The notes: generated by a model not told the origin, from the sequence alone. Counted from the first letter of the stretch, positions 36,093 to 46,360 are shown. The stretch is DNA of 64,000 nucleotides from Agrococcus sp. SL85 (GCF_026625845.1 NZ_CP113066.1:930001-994000); one strand, 5' to 3'. Numbers and translations: made by a program.

Positions 36093-37331
36093 ATGCGACA
36101 CAGCACCAAGCTGGGCAGCGTCGCCCTCGCGGGCGCGCTGGCCCTCGTCCTGGCCTCGTGCTCGTCCGGCGGCGGCGCCGGCGAGAGCGCCGAGCCCGAG
36201 ACCGGCCAGGCGCTCACCATGCTCATCGGCTCCTCGGGCGAGGCGGAGACCGCCGCCGTCCAGGCCGCGGCCGACGCGTGGGGCGAGGAGACCGGCAACA
36301 CGGTCGAGGTCATCGCGGCCTCCGACCTCAACCAGGAGCTCGCGCAGGGCTTCGCGGGCGACCAGGCGCCCGACGTCTTCTACATGGGCTGGGACCAGTT
36401 CCAGACCTACGCCGACGACGGCTTCCTCGAGCCCTACGCGGGCAGCCTCGCCAATGCGGGCGACTTCTACCCGGCGCTCGTCGACACCTTCTCGTTCGAC
36501 GGCGAGTTCGTCTGCGCCCCGAAGGACTTCTCGACCCTCGGCCTCGTCATCAACACGCAGCTGTGGGCCGACGCCGGCCTCACCGACGACGACATCCCCA
36601 CGACGTGGGAGGAGCTGCAGAGCGTCGCCGAGACCCTCACGACGGGCGACGTGACGGGCCTGTCGATGGGCGCCGAGTACGCGCGCGTCGGCACCTTCAT
36701 GGCGCAGGCGGGCGGCGGCCTCATGGACGGCGACGCGGTGACCGCGAACTCCCCCGAGAACGTCGAGGCGCTCGAGTACGTGCAGGGCCTGCTCGCCTCC
36801 GGCGCGCTCGCCTGGCCGGCCGACCTCGGCGCGGGCTGGGGCGGCGAGGCCTTCGGCAACCAGTCGGCCGCGATGGTCATCGAGGGCCCGTGGATCAACG
36901 GCGCGCTCGAGAACGACTTCCCCGACGTCGAGTTCCAGGTGGCCGAGCTGCCCGCGGGCCCGGCCGGCCAGGGCACCTTCACGTTCTCGAACTGCTGGGG
37001 CATCCCCGAGGGCCAGGACACGGCCGAGACCGCGCAGGACCTCGTGGCGTTCCTCACGAGCGACGAGCAGCAGCTCGCCTTCTCCGACGCCTTCGGCGTG
37101 ATCCCCTCGACGCAGGGCGCCGCGGCGACCTACGCCGAGACCTACCCGGAGAACGCGGCCTTCGTCGCGGGCGCCGAGTACGCCGAGAGCCCCGTCGCCT
37201 TCAAGGGCGCCGCGGACGTCGTGTCGGAGTTCAACAACGCGATCACGACGCTCGGCGACGCCGACGCGCAGGCCGTGCTCGACCAGCTGCAGTCGCAGCT
37301 GGAGACCGCGTACGAGGCCTCGCAGGGCTGA
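36093..37331 (+). CDS. Sugar ABC transporter substrate-binding lipoprotein
   Basis: A 412-residue binding protein: lipobox LASCSS (Cys about 23), then a maltose-binding-like fold (GFAGDQAPDVFYMGWDQF; GNQSAAMVIEGPWINGALENDFPDVEF; NCWGIPEG). Ligand is probably a malto- or isomalto-oligosaccharide, inferred from the debranching-like neighbours. AAAGGAAG precedes the ATG. Second gene of the lacI operon, two bases before the first permease start. Confidence 0.9.
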   Translation: MRHSTKLGSVALAGALALVLASCSSGGGAGESAEPETGQALTMLIGSSGEAETAAVQAAADAWGEETGNTVEVIAASDLNQELAQGFAGDQAPDVFYMGWDQFQTYADDGFLEPYAGSLANAGDFYPALVDTFSFDGEFVCAPKDFSTLGLVINTQLWADAGLTDDDIPTTWEELQSVAETLTTGDVTGLSMGAEYARVGTFMAQAGGGLMDGDAVTANSPENVEALEYVQGLLASGALAWPADLGAGWGGEAFGNQSAAMVIEGPWINGALENDFPDVEFQVAELPAGPAGQGTFTFSNCWGIPEGQDTAETAQDLVAFLTSDEQQLAFSDAFGVIPSTQGAAATYAETYPENAAFVAGAEYAESPVAFKGAADVVSEFNNAITTLGDADAQAVLDQLQSQLETAYEASQG

Positions 37332-37333
37332 TC

Positions 37334-38500
37334 GTGACCACCACCTCGAACGCCCCGGCGCCGCGCACGCGGCGCCGGGGCGGACGGGGCCCCTCCGCGC
37401 GCAGCGGCGAGGCCGTGGCCGGCTGGCTCTTCACGCTGCCGGCGCTGCTCATCATCGGCGTCTTCCTCATCGCGCCGATCGCGCTCGCGCTCTGGGTCTC
37501 GTTCACCGACTGGAACGGCCGCAACTCACCGCTGTTCAACGACGCCGTCGACGTCGTCGGCCTCGACAACTACGCCGCGATCACGACCGACGACAGCCTC
37601 ACGCGCGAGCTCTTCGGCCGCTCGATCCGCAACAACGTCTTCTACGTTCTGCTCGTCGTGCCGCTCCAGACCGCCCTCGCGCTCTTCCTCGCCGTGCAGG
37701 TCAACCGGCGGCTCCTGCGGGCCAAGGGCTTCTTCCGCACCGCCTTCTACTTCCCGTCCGTGACCTCGTCGATCGCGATCACGGGCGTCTTCCTCTTCCT
37801 CTTCTCCGCGACGGGCGTCGTCAACCGCATCCTCGGGTTCCTGTCGATCCAGGGCCCCAACTGGTTCGCCGACCCGCGCGGGCTCGTCCACATCGCGCTC
37901 GCCGGCGTCGGCCTGACCTCGCCGCCGGCCGGCTGGGACGCCCCCGGCTTCCTCGGGGTCAGCGGCTGGGAGTGGATCGCGGGGCCCTCGGTGGCGCAGT
38001 CGGTGCTCATCATCCTGGCCGTCTTCACGACGTCCGGCACCTTCATGCTGCTCTTCCTCGCGGGCCTGCAGAACATCGGCGCGGAGGTCGGCGAGGCCGC
38101 CGTCATGGACGGCGCGGGGCCCGTGCGCACCTTCTTCTCGGTGACGCTGCCGATGCTGAAGCCCACGCTCTTCACGGTGCTGACGCTCGGCCTCATCGGC
38201 ACGTGGCAGGTGTTCGACCAGGTGTACCTCACGCGCGGCACGCCCGCGGCGCCGACGATGTCGAGCCCCGCGTACCTCGCGTTCAACCAGGCCTTCGAGA
38301 ACAACGAGCCGGGCATCGCCGCGGCGATCGCCTTCATCCTCTTCCTCATCATCATCCTCATGACGCTGCTGCAGCGCTGGGCGCTCGCCGACCGCGACCC
38401 GAGCGGCTTCGGCCGATCGCGGCGCGGTCGCAGGCAGGCGCTCGCCGACGCGACGGCGCGCACCCGCGCGAGCAGCGCGACCCCGGGAGGCGCACCGTGA
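37334..38500 (+). CDS. Sugar ABC transporter permease (MalF type)
   Basis: A 388-residue permease: a basic N-terminal tail, six membrane segments and the EAA loop NIGAEVGEAAVMDGAGPVRTFFSVTLPML. A GTG start at 37334 lies two bases after the binding-protein stop, so coupling is tight. The C-terminal tail is Arg/Ala-rich. No ATPase in the operon. Confidence 0.9.
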   Translation: MTTTSNAPAPRTRRRGGRGPSARSGEAVAGWLFTLPALLIIGVFLIAPIALALWVSFTDWNGRNSPLFNDAVDVVGLDNYAAITTDDSLTRELFGRSIRNNVFYVLLVVPLQTALALFLAVQVNRRLLRAKGFFRTAFYFPSVTSSIAITGVFLFLFSATGVVNRILGFLSIQGPNWFADPRGLVHIALAGVGLTSPPAGWDAPGFLGVSGWEWIAGPSVAQSVLIILAVFTTSGTFMLLFLAGLQNIGAEVGEAAVMDGAGPVRTFFSVTLPMLKPTLFTVLTLGLIGTWQVFDQVYLTRGTPAAPTMSSPAYLAFNQAFENNEPGIAAAIAFILFLIIILMTLLQRWALADRDPSGFGRSRRGRRQALADATARTRASSATPGGAP

Positions 38501-39330
38501 GGCAGCGCATCACCGGCGGCCTCGTCGCCGGCTACGTCGTGCTCGTCGTGCTGGCGGCGGTCTACATCTACCCGTTCGTCATCGCCGTCGTCGACTCGTT
38601 CAAGACCGACGCCGAGGCGACGAGCGACCCGATGGGGCTCATCCCGCAGACCTTCACGTTCGCGGCCTACGAGCGGCTCTTCCTCGGCACCGACCTGCCG
38701 CTGTGGGCGATGAACTCGGTCGTCATCACGGTGATCGTGACGGTGTTCCGCGTGTTCTTCGACTCGCTCGCCGCCTACGCGCTCTCGCGCCTGCGGTTCC
38801 GCGGCCGCGGCGCGATCTTCGCGCTCTTCATCGCCGTGCTCGCGGTGCCCTCGGTCGTGCTCATGATCCCGCGCTTCCTCGTCATCAAGGAGCTCGGCAT
38901 CTACGACACCTACGCGGGCATGATCATCCCGCTGCTGGCGGACGCCGCGGGCATCTTCATCATGAAGCAGTTCTTCGACTCGATCCCCGCCTCGATCGAG
39001 GAGGCGGCCAGGATCGACGGCGCGGGCGTGTTCCGCACCTTCTGGTCGGTGACGCTCCCGATGGCGACGCCCGCGCTCATCACGCTGACGATCCTGTCGT
39101 TCCAGGGCTCGTGGAACGAGTTCGCGCACTTCGTCGTCTCGCGCCAGAGCCCCGAGCTCCACACGCTCACGACAGGCGTCGCCTCGCTCGTCTCCGGGCA
39201 GCTGGGCTCGGGCAACCAGTTCCCGCTGAAGCTCGCGGCGGCGGTGCTCATGACGATCCCCGTCGCGGTCGTGTTCTTCCTGTTCCAGAAGCGGATCATG
39301 GCCACGACGGAGGGCGCCGAGAAGGGCTAG
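38497..39330 (+). CDS. Sugar ABC transporter permease (MalG type)
   Basis: A 277-residue permease with six membrane segments and the EAA loop SIPASIEEAARIDGAGVFRTFWSVTLPMA. Its GTG start overlaps the upstream stop (GTGA). Its TAG stop shares CTAG (39327-39330) with the convergent second debranching-like gene, so there is no room for a terminator between them. Confidence 0.92.
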   Translation: MRQRITGGLVAGYVVLVVLAAVYIYPFVIAVVDSFKTDAEATSDPMGLIPQTFTFAAYERLFLGTDLPLWAMNSVVITVIVTVFRVFFDSLAAYALSRLRFRGRGAIFALFIAVLAVPSVVLMIPRFLVIKELGIYDTYAGMIIPLLADAAGIFIMKQFFDSIPASIEEAARIDGAGVFRTFWSVTLPMATPALITLTILSFQGSWNEFAHFVVSRQSPELHTLTTGVASLVSGQLGSGNQFPLKLAAAVLMTIPVAVVFFLFQKRIMATTEGAEKG

Positions 39331-41312
39331 TCGTCGTGGGGCCGCATCTCCGATGGGCGGCCGTCGACGATCCGGAGCGCGCCGCGTCCACCGGCATCCG
39401 ATCCCCGAGGATGCGGTGAGCGCGGCGCGAGCCCCGTGAGCAGGACGGGCATGGGCCCGCCGTCGGCGCCGATGACGACGCGGCGCCGGTGGATGTCGCG
39501 CGGCGCGGCCGCGTCGCGGGTCGTGACGGCGCGGTGCACCGCGAAGGCGCCCGCGGCGGCCCAGGCGGCGACGCCGCACGCGCCCGGCAGCGGCACGGGC
39601 ACGGCCGACTCGTCGAGGCCGTAGCCCGCGAGCACGCGGGGGAGCCTGCCGTCGAGGGCCGCGGCGGCGCGCTCGAGCCTGCTCGGCGAGCCTGGCGCGC
39701 CTCGGCGCCGAGGCCCGCGCGGAGCAGCCCGTCGATCGCCACGGCCGTCTCGTGCGGCCACACGGCGCCGCCGTGCGGCGCGAGCGGCCAGTGGTCGGGC
39801 GAGGCGGCGTCGAGGCTGCGGAGGCCGAAGCCGCTCGAGAGGCGCGGGTCGAGCAGGAGCCGAGCGACCTCCTCCTCCTCGTCGGCGTCGAGCAGGCCGG
39901 AGCCGGGCAGGTGGCCGATCGCGGCGGTGAGCGCGTCGACGGGCTCGCGGTCGGCGTCGAGCGCCGCGGCGGGACGGCGCTCGGCGCCGTCCTCGATCCA
40001 GAAGTCGGCGCGGAAGCGCTCCCGCAGCCGCTCGGCCCACGCCCGCCAGCCGTCACCGTCGTCGCCGAGCGCGGTGAGCAGGCTCGGCCGCGGCCGCGGC
40101 CGCGGCGTGCGCGAGCGCCTGGGCGTCGACGGGGAACCACTCGCGCGCGTCGTCGCCCTCCGCGGCGGGCGGCAGCCACTCCTCGTACGGACCCGTGGGG
40201 AGGCGCCCGAGGTAGCCCTCGCCGATGCGCTCGATCATCCACGCGAGCGAGGCGTGCAGCGCCGGCCGCAGCTCGCGCACGGCGTCGAGCGGCATCCCCG
40301 CCCGCCACGCGTCGTGCAGGAGCACCACCCACGCGGGCGTCGCGTCGAGCGAGCGGTAGTCGCCGCCGCGCTCGAGCGCGTTCGGCATGCGTCCCGGCTC
40401 CTCGCCGCTGCGCGCGTCGACGCGCACGCCCTGGTGCGCGGCGAGGGTGCGGAGCACGCCCGCGGCGGGTCGCGGATCGACGGGCAGGAGCAGCCGCGCG
40501 GCGCCGATCGCGTCGCGCGCGAGGATCCCCAGGCGCCACGGGGCGCTCGCGGCCGGCACGGGGCCGTGGCCGACGTCGAGCAGGAGGGTCTCGATGTCGG
40601 ACACGGCCCGCGCGGTCCAGCGGTCGAGCGCGGGCCTGCCGGTGAGCGGCGGCGCCGAGAGCTCGACGGTCGACGCGCGGTCGTCGACGGCGGGGTCGTC
40701 GAACTCGAGCTCGACGTCGAGGGTCGCCCAGTCGCCGTCGCGCACGATCGCGCGGCGCGAGACGACGATGCGGCGGCCGCGCACGCGCACGGCGCCGCCC
40801 TCGGAGGTCACGGCCATGCTGCGCTCGCCGCTGCGCACGAGCGCGCCCGCGGGCAGCTCGGCGATGTCGACGTCGCCGTGCTCGGGCCGCCCGCCCGCGA
40901 TCGCGTCGACGGGCGAGCCGCACACCTCGAGCTCGAGCTCGAGCATGATCGCGACGGGCACCTCCTGGCCGTTCTCGATCGTGATGCGCTCCACGAGGCC
41001 GCGCGACCACGCCTCGCGGGTGCGGTGCACGACGACGCGGTGCTCGGCGCGGGCGCCGTCGAGGCCGCCGACGAGGCCGCGGAAGGTCACGCGGCCGTCG
41101 TGGTCGACGCTCGAGAGCGGCTCGACGCCGCGGCCGTCGACCGTGAGCGAGAGCCCGCAGATCCACCGCACGCCCGCGTGGTGCACGCCGTGCGCGCCGT
41201 CGCGCATGCCGCCGTCCGGGTCGGACCAGGCCTGCGTGGGCGCAGCGATGGCGGGGAGGGAGTGGTGGAGGAGCGGCGGCCTGCCGGGACCGCGCCCGAG
41301 CCGGTCGCACAT
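39327..41312 (-). CDS. Second, divergent glycogen-debranching-type protein, three 1-base frameshifts
   Basis: Reconstructed 660 residues with the same two-domain plan as the gene at 33074 (IAAPTQAWSDPDGGM start; WRLGILARDAIGAARLLLP; HWPLAPHGGAVWPHETAVAI). The GRDS motif of its partner is changed to ARDA and the Tyr-His-Cys stretch to APHGG, so it may have altered or lost activity. The frame breaks at AGGCT 40080-40084, AGCCT 39689-39693 and AGCCT 39676-39680; together these add three bases, and deleting them gives one frame to the stop. ATG at 41312 follows GGAAG. Confidence 0.75.
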
Positions 41313-41451
41313 CGTGACTTCCGATCGCTGCTGAACGCTTGTCTGCACGCTAGACCTGCCGCCGATCGCCCCCGCCCAAGGCGGCCTCAGCCTTGGCGCA
41401 CGGGAGCCTGAGGCGCGCGCGCGGCGCGCCGATCCGGGGCCGGATGCCTTG

Positions 41452-42921
41452 CTACGGCGTCGGCGTGCGCGCGTCGTAGGCGAGGAAGGTGCCCTGCACG
41501 CGCGTCACGACGGCGATGAGGGCGACGACGAGCAGGCCGCCCACGAGGGGCGGGCACCAGAGCGCCACGAGCGAGGCGGCGGCGCCGGCGTAGAGGTCGC
41601 CCATCCGGGGCCCGCCGGCGACGACGACCGTGAAGATGCCCTGCGTGCGCCCGCGCATGTCGTCGGGCGCGGCCGTGAGCAGCATCGTCGAGCGGAAGAT
41701 CGCGCTGATCTCGTCGCTCGCGCCCATGCCGGCGAGCGCGAGCGCGGCGAGCGCGAGGGCGGGCCACGAGACCTCGGCGATCGTCGCGCCCACGCCCACG
41801 CCCCCGCCGAGCCCCAGCTGCATCCAGAGGATGACGGCGCCGAGCAGTGCCGAGCAGCCGCCGTAGAGCGTGATCGAGCGTGCGACGGCGAGGCCGTGGC
41901 GGTGCACGTGCGCGACGGGCCCCGAGAAGAGGCTCGCGAGCAGCGTGCCGACCGCGGCCGCCGCCGTGAGCACGCCGACCGTCACGGGCCCGCCGCCGAT
42001 CGCGATCGCCCCGACCGCGGGCAGCAGCGCGAAGGGCCGGCCGAAGGTCATGGCGATGATGTCGACGAGGAACGACATCCGGATGTTCGGCGCGTGCCGC
42101 AGGAACCGCATCCCGTCGCGCAGCGACTCGAGCCCGGGCTTCGCGACCGCGCCGAGCGGCGGCAGCTTCGGCAGGCCCAGGATGCCGAGGAAGCCGGCGG
42201 TGAAGAGCACGGCGTCGATCGCGAAGGTGATCGGCAGGCCGACGCTCGCCACGAGCACGCCCGCGAGCGCGGGGCCGACGGTGAGCATGATGCCGATCGC
42301 GATGCCGTTGAGCGCCGTCGCGCGCGAGATGAGGTGGTCCGGCAGGATGCGCGGCGTGACGGCGCTGCGCGTCGCGCCCGAGATCGTGGCGGCGACGGCG
42401 TTGAGCGTCGTGAGCACGTAGAAGGGCCAGACGGCGGCTCGCTCGCCCTGCGCGATGAGCATCGCGTCCCAGCTCGAGAGCGCCACGAGGCCGAGCACCG
42501 CGGACCAGCCGACGAGGCTCGAGACGAGCAGCACGCGCCGGCGGTCGAAGGCGTCGGCGAGCATGCCGCCCCAGAGGCCCGCGACCACCATGGGCAGCAG
42601 GGCGATGCCGCCGACGAGCGCGACGGCCATGGTGCTCGCGGTCATGTCGTAGAGCTGGAGGCCCACGGCGACGATCGTCATCTGCGCGCCGATGCCGCTG
42701 ACGGCGTTGCCGATCCAGAGGCGCGCGAAGGCGGGGGAGGCGCGCAGCGGCGCGAGGTCGACGAGGCGGCGGACCTTCGTGGGCGCGGTGGCGGCGCCGG
42801 GGGCGGCCCCGTCGATGGCGCCGGGCTCGTCGAGCGCGGCGCTCGCGGGCGGCAGGATGCGGTGCGACCCCGTCGCCGGGTCGGCCTCGCTCGGTCCCTC
42901 GTCGGCGCGCGGGCCGCTCAC
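41452..42921 (-). CDS. MFS transporter (MFS_3/EntS-like)
   Basis: A 489-residue, 12-segment exporter-type facilitator. A hydrophilic N-terminus of about 60 residues precedes [23 protein letters not shown], typical of the EntS/MFS_3 group, and motif [16 protein letters not shown] follows. A GTG start at 42921 overlaps the hemA stop (GTGA), so it is translated from the hemA message. Export of a siderophore, tetrapyrrole or drug is possible; the linkage to hemA makes a tetrapyrrole-related role worth testing. Confidence 0.85.
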   Translation of the reverse strand: MSGPRADEGPSEADPATGSHRILPPASAALDEPGAIDGAAPGAATAPTKVRRLVDLAPLRASPAFARLWIGNAVSGIGAQMTIVAVGLQLYDMTASTMAVALVGGIALLPMVVAGLWGGMLADAFDRRRVLLVSSLVGWSAVLGLVALSSWDAMLIAQGERAAVWPFYVLTTLNAVAATISGATRSAVTPRILPDHLISRATALNGIAIGIMLTVGPALAGVLVASVGLPITFAIDAVLFTAGFLGILGLPKLPPLGAVAKPGLESLRDGMRFLRHAPNIRMSFLVDIIAMTFGRPFALLPAVGAIAIGGGPVTVGVLTAAAAVGTLLASLFSGPVAHVHRHGLAVARSITLYGGCSALLGAVILWMQLGLGGGVGVGATIAEVSWPALALAALALAGMGASDEISAIFRSTMLLTAAPDDMRGRTQGIFTVVVAGGPRMGDLYAGAAASLVALWCPPLVGGLLVVALIAVVTRVQGTFLAYDARTPTP

Positions 42922-44289
42922 GCGACGTCGTCGATGCCGAAGAGGGCGTCGACCGCGGCGAGGAAGTCGTCGTGGCGGCCGTCGGCCGCGAGCTCGCGCG
43001 CGCGCACCGTCGGCTTGTGCAGCAGGACGCCCGCGAAGTGGCGCAGCGCCTGCTCGGCGACCTTCCGCTCCTCCTCGGTGCCGCGCTTGGCGACGCGCGA
43101 GAGCTCGGCCTCCAGGGCCTCCTCGACGTGCTGCCGCAGCGCCGTGATGGCGGGGGCGACGCGGCGCTCCTCGGTGCCGCGCTCGAAGCGGCGCGCGGCC
43201 TTCCGCACGATCTCGCGGGCGTCGTCGGTGGCGGTGAGGTGCTCGAGCGGCGCGTGCAGGCGGATGGTCTCGAGGTCGAGCAGCTCGATGCCGTGCACCT
43301 CGCGCACGTCGGGGTCGACGTTGCGCGGCAGGCCCATGTCGACGATGACCTGCGCGGGGCGGCCGTGCTCGACGGGGCAGGAGGCCTCGGCGCCGCCCAC
43401 GTGCATGGGGCACGTGGAGGGGTCGGCGTGGCCGCCGTGCACGGCCACGGGGCAGCCGGCGCTCGAGGCGGCGAGCCTCGAGGCCGGGGTGCGCGTGCGT
43501 GGCGGCGAGGCGGGCGCGGCCCGCGCGCACGAGGGCGGCGTCGACGACGTGGTGGTCGGCGCTCGTGCAGGTGACGACGACGTCGGCGGAGGCGATGGCC
43601 AGGTCGGCGTCGCGGCCGTCGACGGCGGGGATGCCGTGGCTGCGGGCGAAGCGCTGGCGGCCGGAGGGGCTCCACACCTCGATGGAGGATGCGCCGCGGC
43701 GGCGGAGCTCGGCGAGCGAGACGGCGGCGAAGCGGCCGGTGCCGACGAGCAGCACGCGGGCGGTGGTCCAGTCGACGCGGGCGCTCGCGAGGTCGAGGCC
43801 GAGCCGCACGATCGAGCGGCCGGCCTCGCCGAGCCCGGTGCGGTTCTTGATGCCGCGCTGGGTCTCGGAGGCGCGCTGGAAGAGGCGCTCGAGCTGGGGC
43901 GAGGTGGTGCCCGCGCGCTGCGCGGACGTGAGCGCGCGGCGCACCTGGCCAGCGATCTCGCCCTCGCCGACGACCACGGACTCGAGGCCCGCGGCGACGG
44001 CGAAGAGGTGCTCGGCCGCGTCGCCGTCGGCGAGCGGCGCCATGGCCTCGGGGTGGTGGTCGCCGAGCGCGGCGGCCGCGGCGGCCTGCGCGATCTCGGG
44101 GGCGTCGTGCTCGTCGGCCGCGACGTCGAGGTAGAGCTCGAAGCGGTTGCACGTGGAGATGACGACGGCGCCGGCCACGGCGGGGTGCGCTGCGAGGGAG
44201 GTCGGCATCGCCTTGGCGTCGGCCGTCGCCAGCGCCTCGAGGGCGGTGAAGTCGGCGTTCTTGTGGCTCGCCGTCAGGCAGATCAGCAC
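42918..44289 (-). CDS. hemA: Glutamyl-tRNA reductase with Cys-Pro-rich insert, 1-base frameshift
   Basis: Reconstructed 456 residues. It reduces glutamyl-tRNA(Glu) to glutamate-1-semialdehyde, the first haem step. Seen: catalytic Cys47 in [26 protein letters not shown], the NADPH-binding LLVGTGRFA and dimerisation helices at the C-terminus. Between about residues 270 and 310 an insert carries three Cys-Pro pairs (CPV, CPM, CPV) with nearby His, resembling haem regulatory motifs. A GTG start follows TAGGAT by six bases (leaderless). The frame breaks at AGCCT 43474-43478 (coding GAGCTC read as GAGGCTC). The MFS gene overlaps its stop. Confidence 0.88.
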
Positions 44290-44362
44290 TGCCCCATCCT
44301 ACCGTCGCGAGGATCCGTCCCCCAAGCCGGTCGGCGGAGCCGCCGTCCGCCCGCAGCGGACG

Positions 44363-44396
44363 ACGACGACCCCCGGCACGAGGGCCGGGGGTCGTC
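44363..44396 (-). terminator. 14-bp hairpin terminator after csbD
   Basis: Arms 44363-44376 and 44383-44396 are fully complementary around a 6-base loop, 11 bases after the CsbD-type stop on the minus strand. It also separates this cluster from hemA. Confidence 0.75.
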
Positions 44397-44407
44397 GCGG
44401 TGCTGGC

Positions 44408-44593
44408 TCACTTGCCGAAGGCGTCCTTCGCGGCGTCCTTCACGTGCTCGCCGGCCTGCTTGGCCTTCGCCTCGGTCTGGTCGGCCTTGCCCTCGGCCTC
44501 CAGGCGCTCGTTGCCGGTCGCGGCGCCGAGCACCTCCTTGGCCTTGCCGCCGAGCTCCTCGGCCTTGTTGCGGATCTTGTCGTCCATGCCCAT
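44408..44593 (-). CDS. csbD: CsbD family stress protein
   Basis: A 61-residue hydrophilic, Lys/Glu/Ala-rich protein: DKIRNKAEELGGKAKEVLG and GEHVKDAAKDAFGK. It has the CsbD pattern of small general-stress proteins of unknown molecular role. ATG at 44593 follows GGAGG (five bases); ATG at 44587 is an alternative. It is the last gene of the minus-strand Asp23 cluster, followed by a strong hairpin. Confidence 0.88.
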   Translation of the reverse strand: MGMDDKIRNKAEELGGKAKEVLGAATGNERLEAEGKADQTEAKAKQAGEHVKDAAKDAFGK

Positions 44594-44682
44594 GGGGGCC
44601 TCCTTCTTCGCGTGCGGCTCGCGCCGCGGGGTGGTCGGCGGCGAGCGCCGCCGGTGGTCGGGTCGTGGTCGGGTGGGGGTGG

Positions 44683-45249
44683 CTACTCGGCGCGCTTCGT
44701 GTGGGCGACCGCGGCGCGGAGCCCACCGCCGAGGTGCAGCACGATCGGGGCGCCGACGCCGAGGCGGGTGCGGGTGGCCCGGGCGGCCTCGGCGGTGCGG
44801 TCGAGCACCTCGTCGAGGCGGGCGCCGGTGCGCACGGTGACCGCGATGCGCCAGCTGCGGCGGCCGCGGCGCGAGCGCCAGGGCTGCACGCTCGACTGCA
44901 GCACGTCGGGGTCGTCGCCCAGCGCGTGCTCGAAGAGGTCGAGCACCGCGGCGCGGTCGACGCGGATGTCGCCGACGACCGCCGCCTCGGCGGTGCGGCC
45001 GCGGCCGCGGGTCGTGGCGTGCACGATCGCGAGCACGAGCAGCGCGGCACCCGCGATGGCGCCGACGAGCGCCCAGTCGAGCGGCAGGCCCGCGGTGCCG
45101 GCGGCGATCGCCGAGTCGAGGGTGGGCTGCACGGGCGCGAGCAGCTGCGGCGCGGCCGTCGTGGCCAGCAGCCACGCGCCGCCGGCGAGCCAGGCGAGGC
45201 CGAGCACGACGAGGATCGTGCGGTTCAGGGAGCGGCTCGAGCGGCTCAT
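44683..45249 (-). CDS. AmaP-like alkaline shock membrane anchor protein
   Basis: A 188-residue protein with two N-terminal membrane helices (about 10-30 and 58-78) and a soluble C-terminal domain (AAVVGDIRVDRAAVLDLFEHAL; WRIAVTVRTGARLDEVLDRTAEAARATRTRLG). This matches the AmaP layout, which anchors Asp23 to the membrane. Its ATG overlaps the upstream stop (ATGA). Confidence 0.75.
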   Translation of the reverse strand: MSRSSRSLNRTILVVLGLAWLAGGAWLLATTAAPQLLAPVQPTLDSAIAAGTAGLPLDWALVGAIAGAALLVLAIVHATTRGRGRTAEAAVVGDIRVDRAAVLDLFEHALGDDPDVLQSSVQPWRSRRGRRSWRIAVTVRTGARLDEVLDRTAEAARATRTRLGVGAPIVLHLGGGLRAAVAHTKRAE

Positions 45250-45845
45250 GCGTGCTCCTCCTTCGCGGTGACGCGCAGGCGTCCCTTGGGGCGCAGGGCG
45301 TCGACGAGCGCGGCGGCGCCCTCCTTCGCGGCGGCCGCGTCGAGGCGGTAGCCCGGCTGCGTGCGCAGCGCGACGTGGGCGCTGCCGCGCGAGACGAGCG
45401 TGCGGGCGCGGTCGGGGGTGGATCGGGCGGCGCGGGCCGCGGCGCGCGAGAGCGCAGCGGCGATCACGCGGTCCTCGGCGATGACGACGACCCCGTCGCG
45501 CTCGAGCGCGTGGCGCGCGCGCCGACCCCGGGTGAGGGCCAGGCCGAGGAGCACGAGGCCGAGGACCAGCGCCGCGATCGCGATGCCGATGCCCGCGGGC
45601 GAGCCCTGGGCCGCGACGGCGTCGACCTCGGCCGAGCCGGGCAGCGCGAGGCCCGGGATCGCGATGCCCGCGCGCTCCGCGAGCACGAGGGCTCCGGGCG
45701 CGAGGACCGCGAGCGCGGTGGCCGCGAGCGCGATGCTCGCCGAGAGCGAGCGCGATCGGTGCAGCTCCCGGCGCTCGAGCCGGCGCATCGTGCGCCGCTC
45801 GGCGGGGGAGAGCGCCGGCAGCGCCTCCTGCGTGGTGTCGGTCAT
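45246..45845 (-). CDS. DUF6286-type membrane protein of the Asp23 cluster
   Basis: A 199-residue protein: charged N-terminus (RRTMRRLERRELHRSRSL), two membrane helices (about 35-60 and 83-105) and a C-terminal domain DRVIAAALSRAAARAA...AKEEHA. This fits proteins annotated DUF6286 in actinobacterial Asp23 clusters; function unknown, presumably envelope-associated. Overlaps the AmaP-like gene by four bases. Confidence 0.7.
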   Translation of the reverse strand: MTDTTQEALPALSPAERRTMRRLERRELHRSRSLSASIALAATALAVLAPGALVLAERAGIAIPGLALPGSAEVDAVAAQGSPAGIGIAIAALVLGLVLLGLALTRGRRARHALERDGVVVIAEDRVIAAALSRAAARAARSTPDRARTLVSRGSAHVALRTQPGYRLDAAAAKEGAAALVDALRPKGRLRVTAKEEHA

Positions 45846-45866
45846 GGGTGCTCCTGTGTCTGGGGG

Positions 45867-46175
45867 TCAGCGCGCGCGGGGCGCGTCGGCTGCGAGCAGT
45901 GCGGTGATGCGCAGCTCGCAGCGGTCGAGCTGGGCACCGGTGATGCGTGCCGCCTGCTCCAGCAGGCGACGGCGGGCCGCCTCCGCCGCTTCGACGACGG
46001 GGGCCTCGCTGAGGCGGACGGGGGTGGCCACGCGGAGGTCGAGCGAGCGTCCCCGCTCGACGACCTCCGCGCGGACCTGGGCCGGGGGTGCGCCGAACGC
46101 CTCGGCCGCGGCCGCGCGCACCGCATGCTGCAGCGCGCGCGGCGCGATCCGGATGGCGCCCGGGACCTCGGTCAT
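45867..46175 (-). CDS. Small Asp23-like cluster protein
   Basis: A 102-residue soluble protein with the pattern of half an Asp23/Gls24 domain (IAPRALQHAVRAAAAEAFG...VRAEVVERGRSLDLRVATPVRL). I cannot name it further. It overlaps the stop of the DUF2273-type gene by four bases and lies 21 bases before the DUF6286-type gene, so it is within the operon. Confidence 0.65.
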   Translation of the reverse strand: MTEVPGAIRIAPRALQHAVRAAAAEAFGAPPAQVRAEVVERGRSLDLRVATPVRLSEAPVVEAAEAARRRLLEQAARITGAQLDRCELRITALLAADAPRAR

Positions 46176-46360
46176 CCCGCGCTCCGGCCCCGCGCCGCGT
46201 CGATCGCTGCGCGGAGGTCCACCTTCCGCGAGGCGACGGCGCCGATGAGGGCGCCGATCGCGCCGAGCACGACGGCCAGGAGGAAGCCCCAGAAGCCGAA
46301 GGCCAGCCCGATCGCGGCGAGCGCGATGCCGGTGAGGAGTCCGATGGTCACGGCGTTCAT
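46172..46360 (-). CDS. DUF2273-type small membrane protein
   Basis: A 62-residue protein with two close membrane helices (about 4-25 and 26-46) rich in Gly, and a short basic tail. Such proteins accompany Asp23 genes and may help anchor the complex. Its ATG overlaps the Asp23 stop (ATGA). Confidence 0.75.
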   Translation of the reverse strand: MNAVTIGLLTGIALAAIGLAFGFWGFLLAVVLGAIGALIGAVASRKVDLRAAIDAARGRSAG

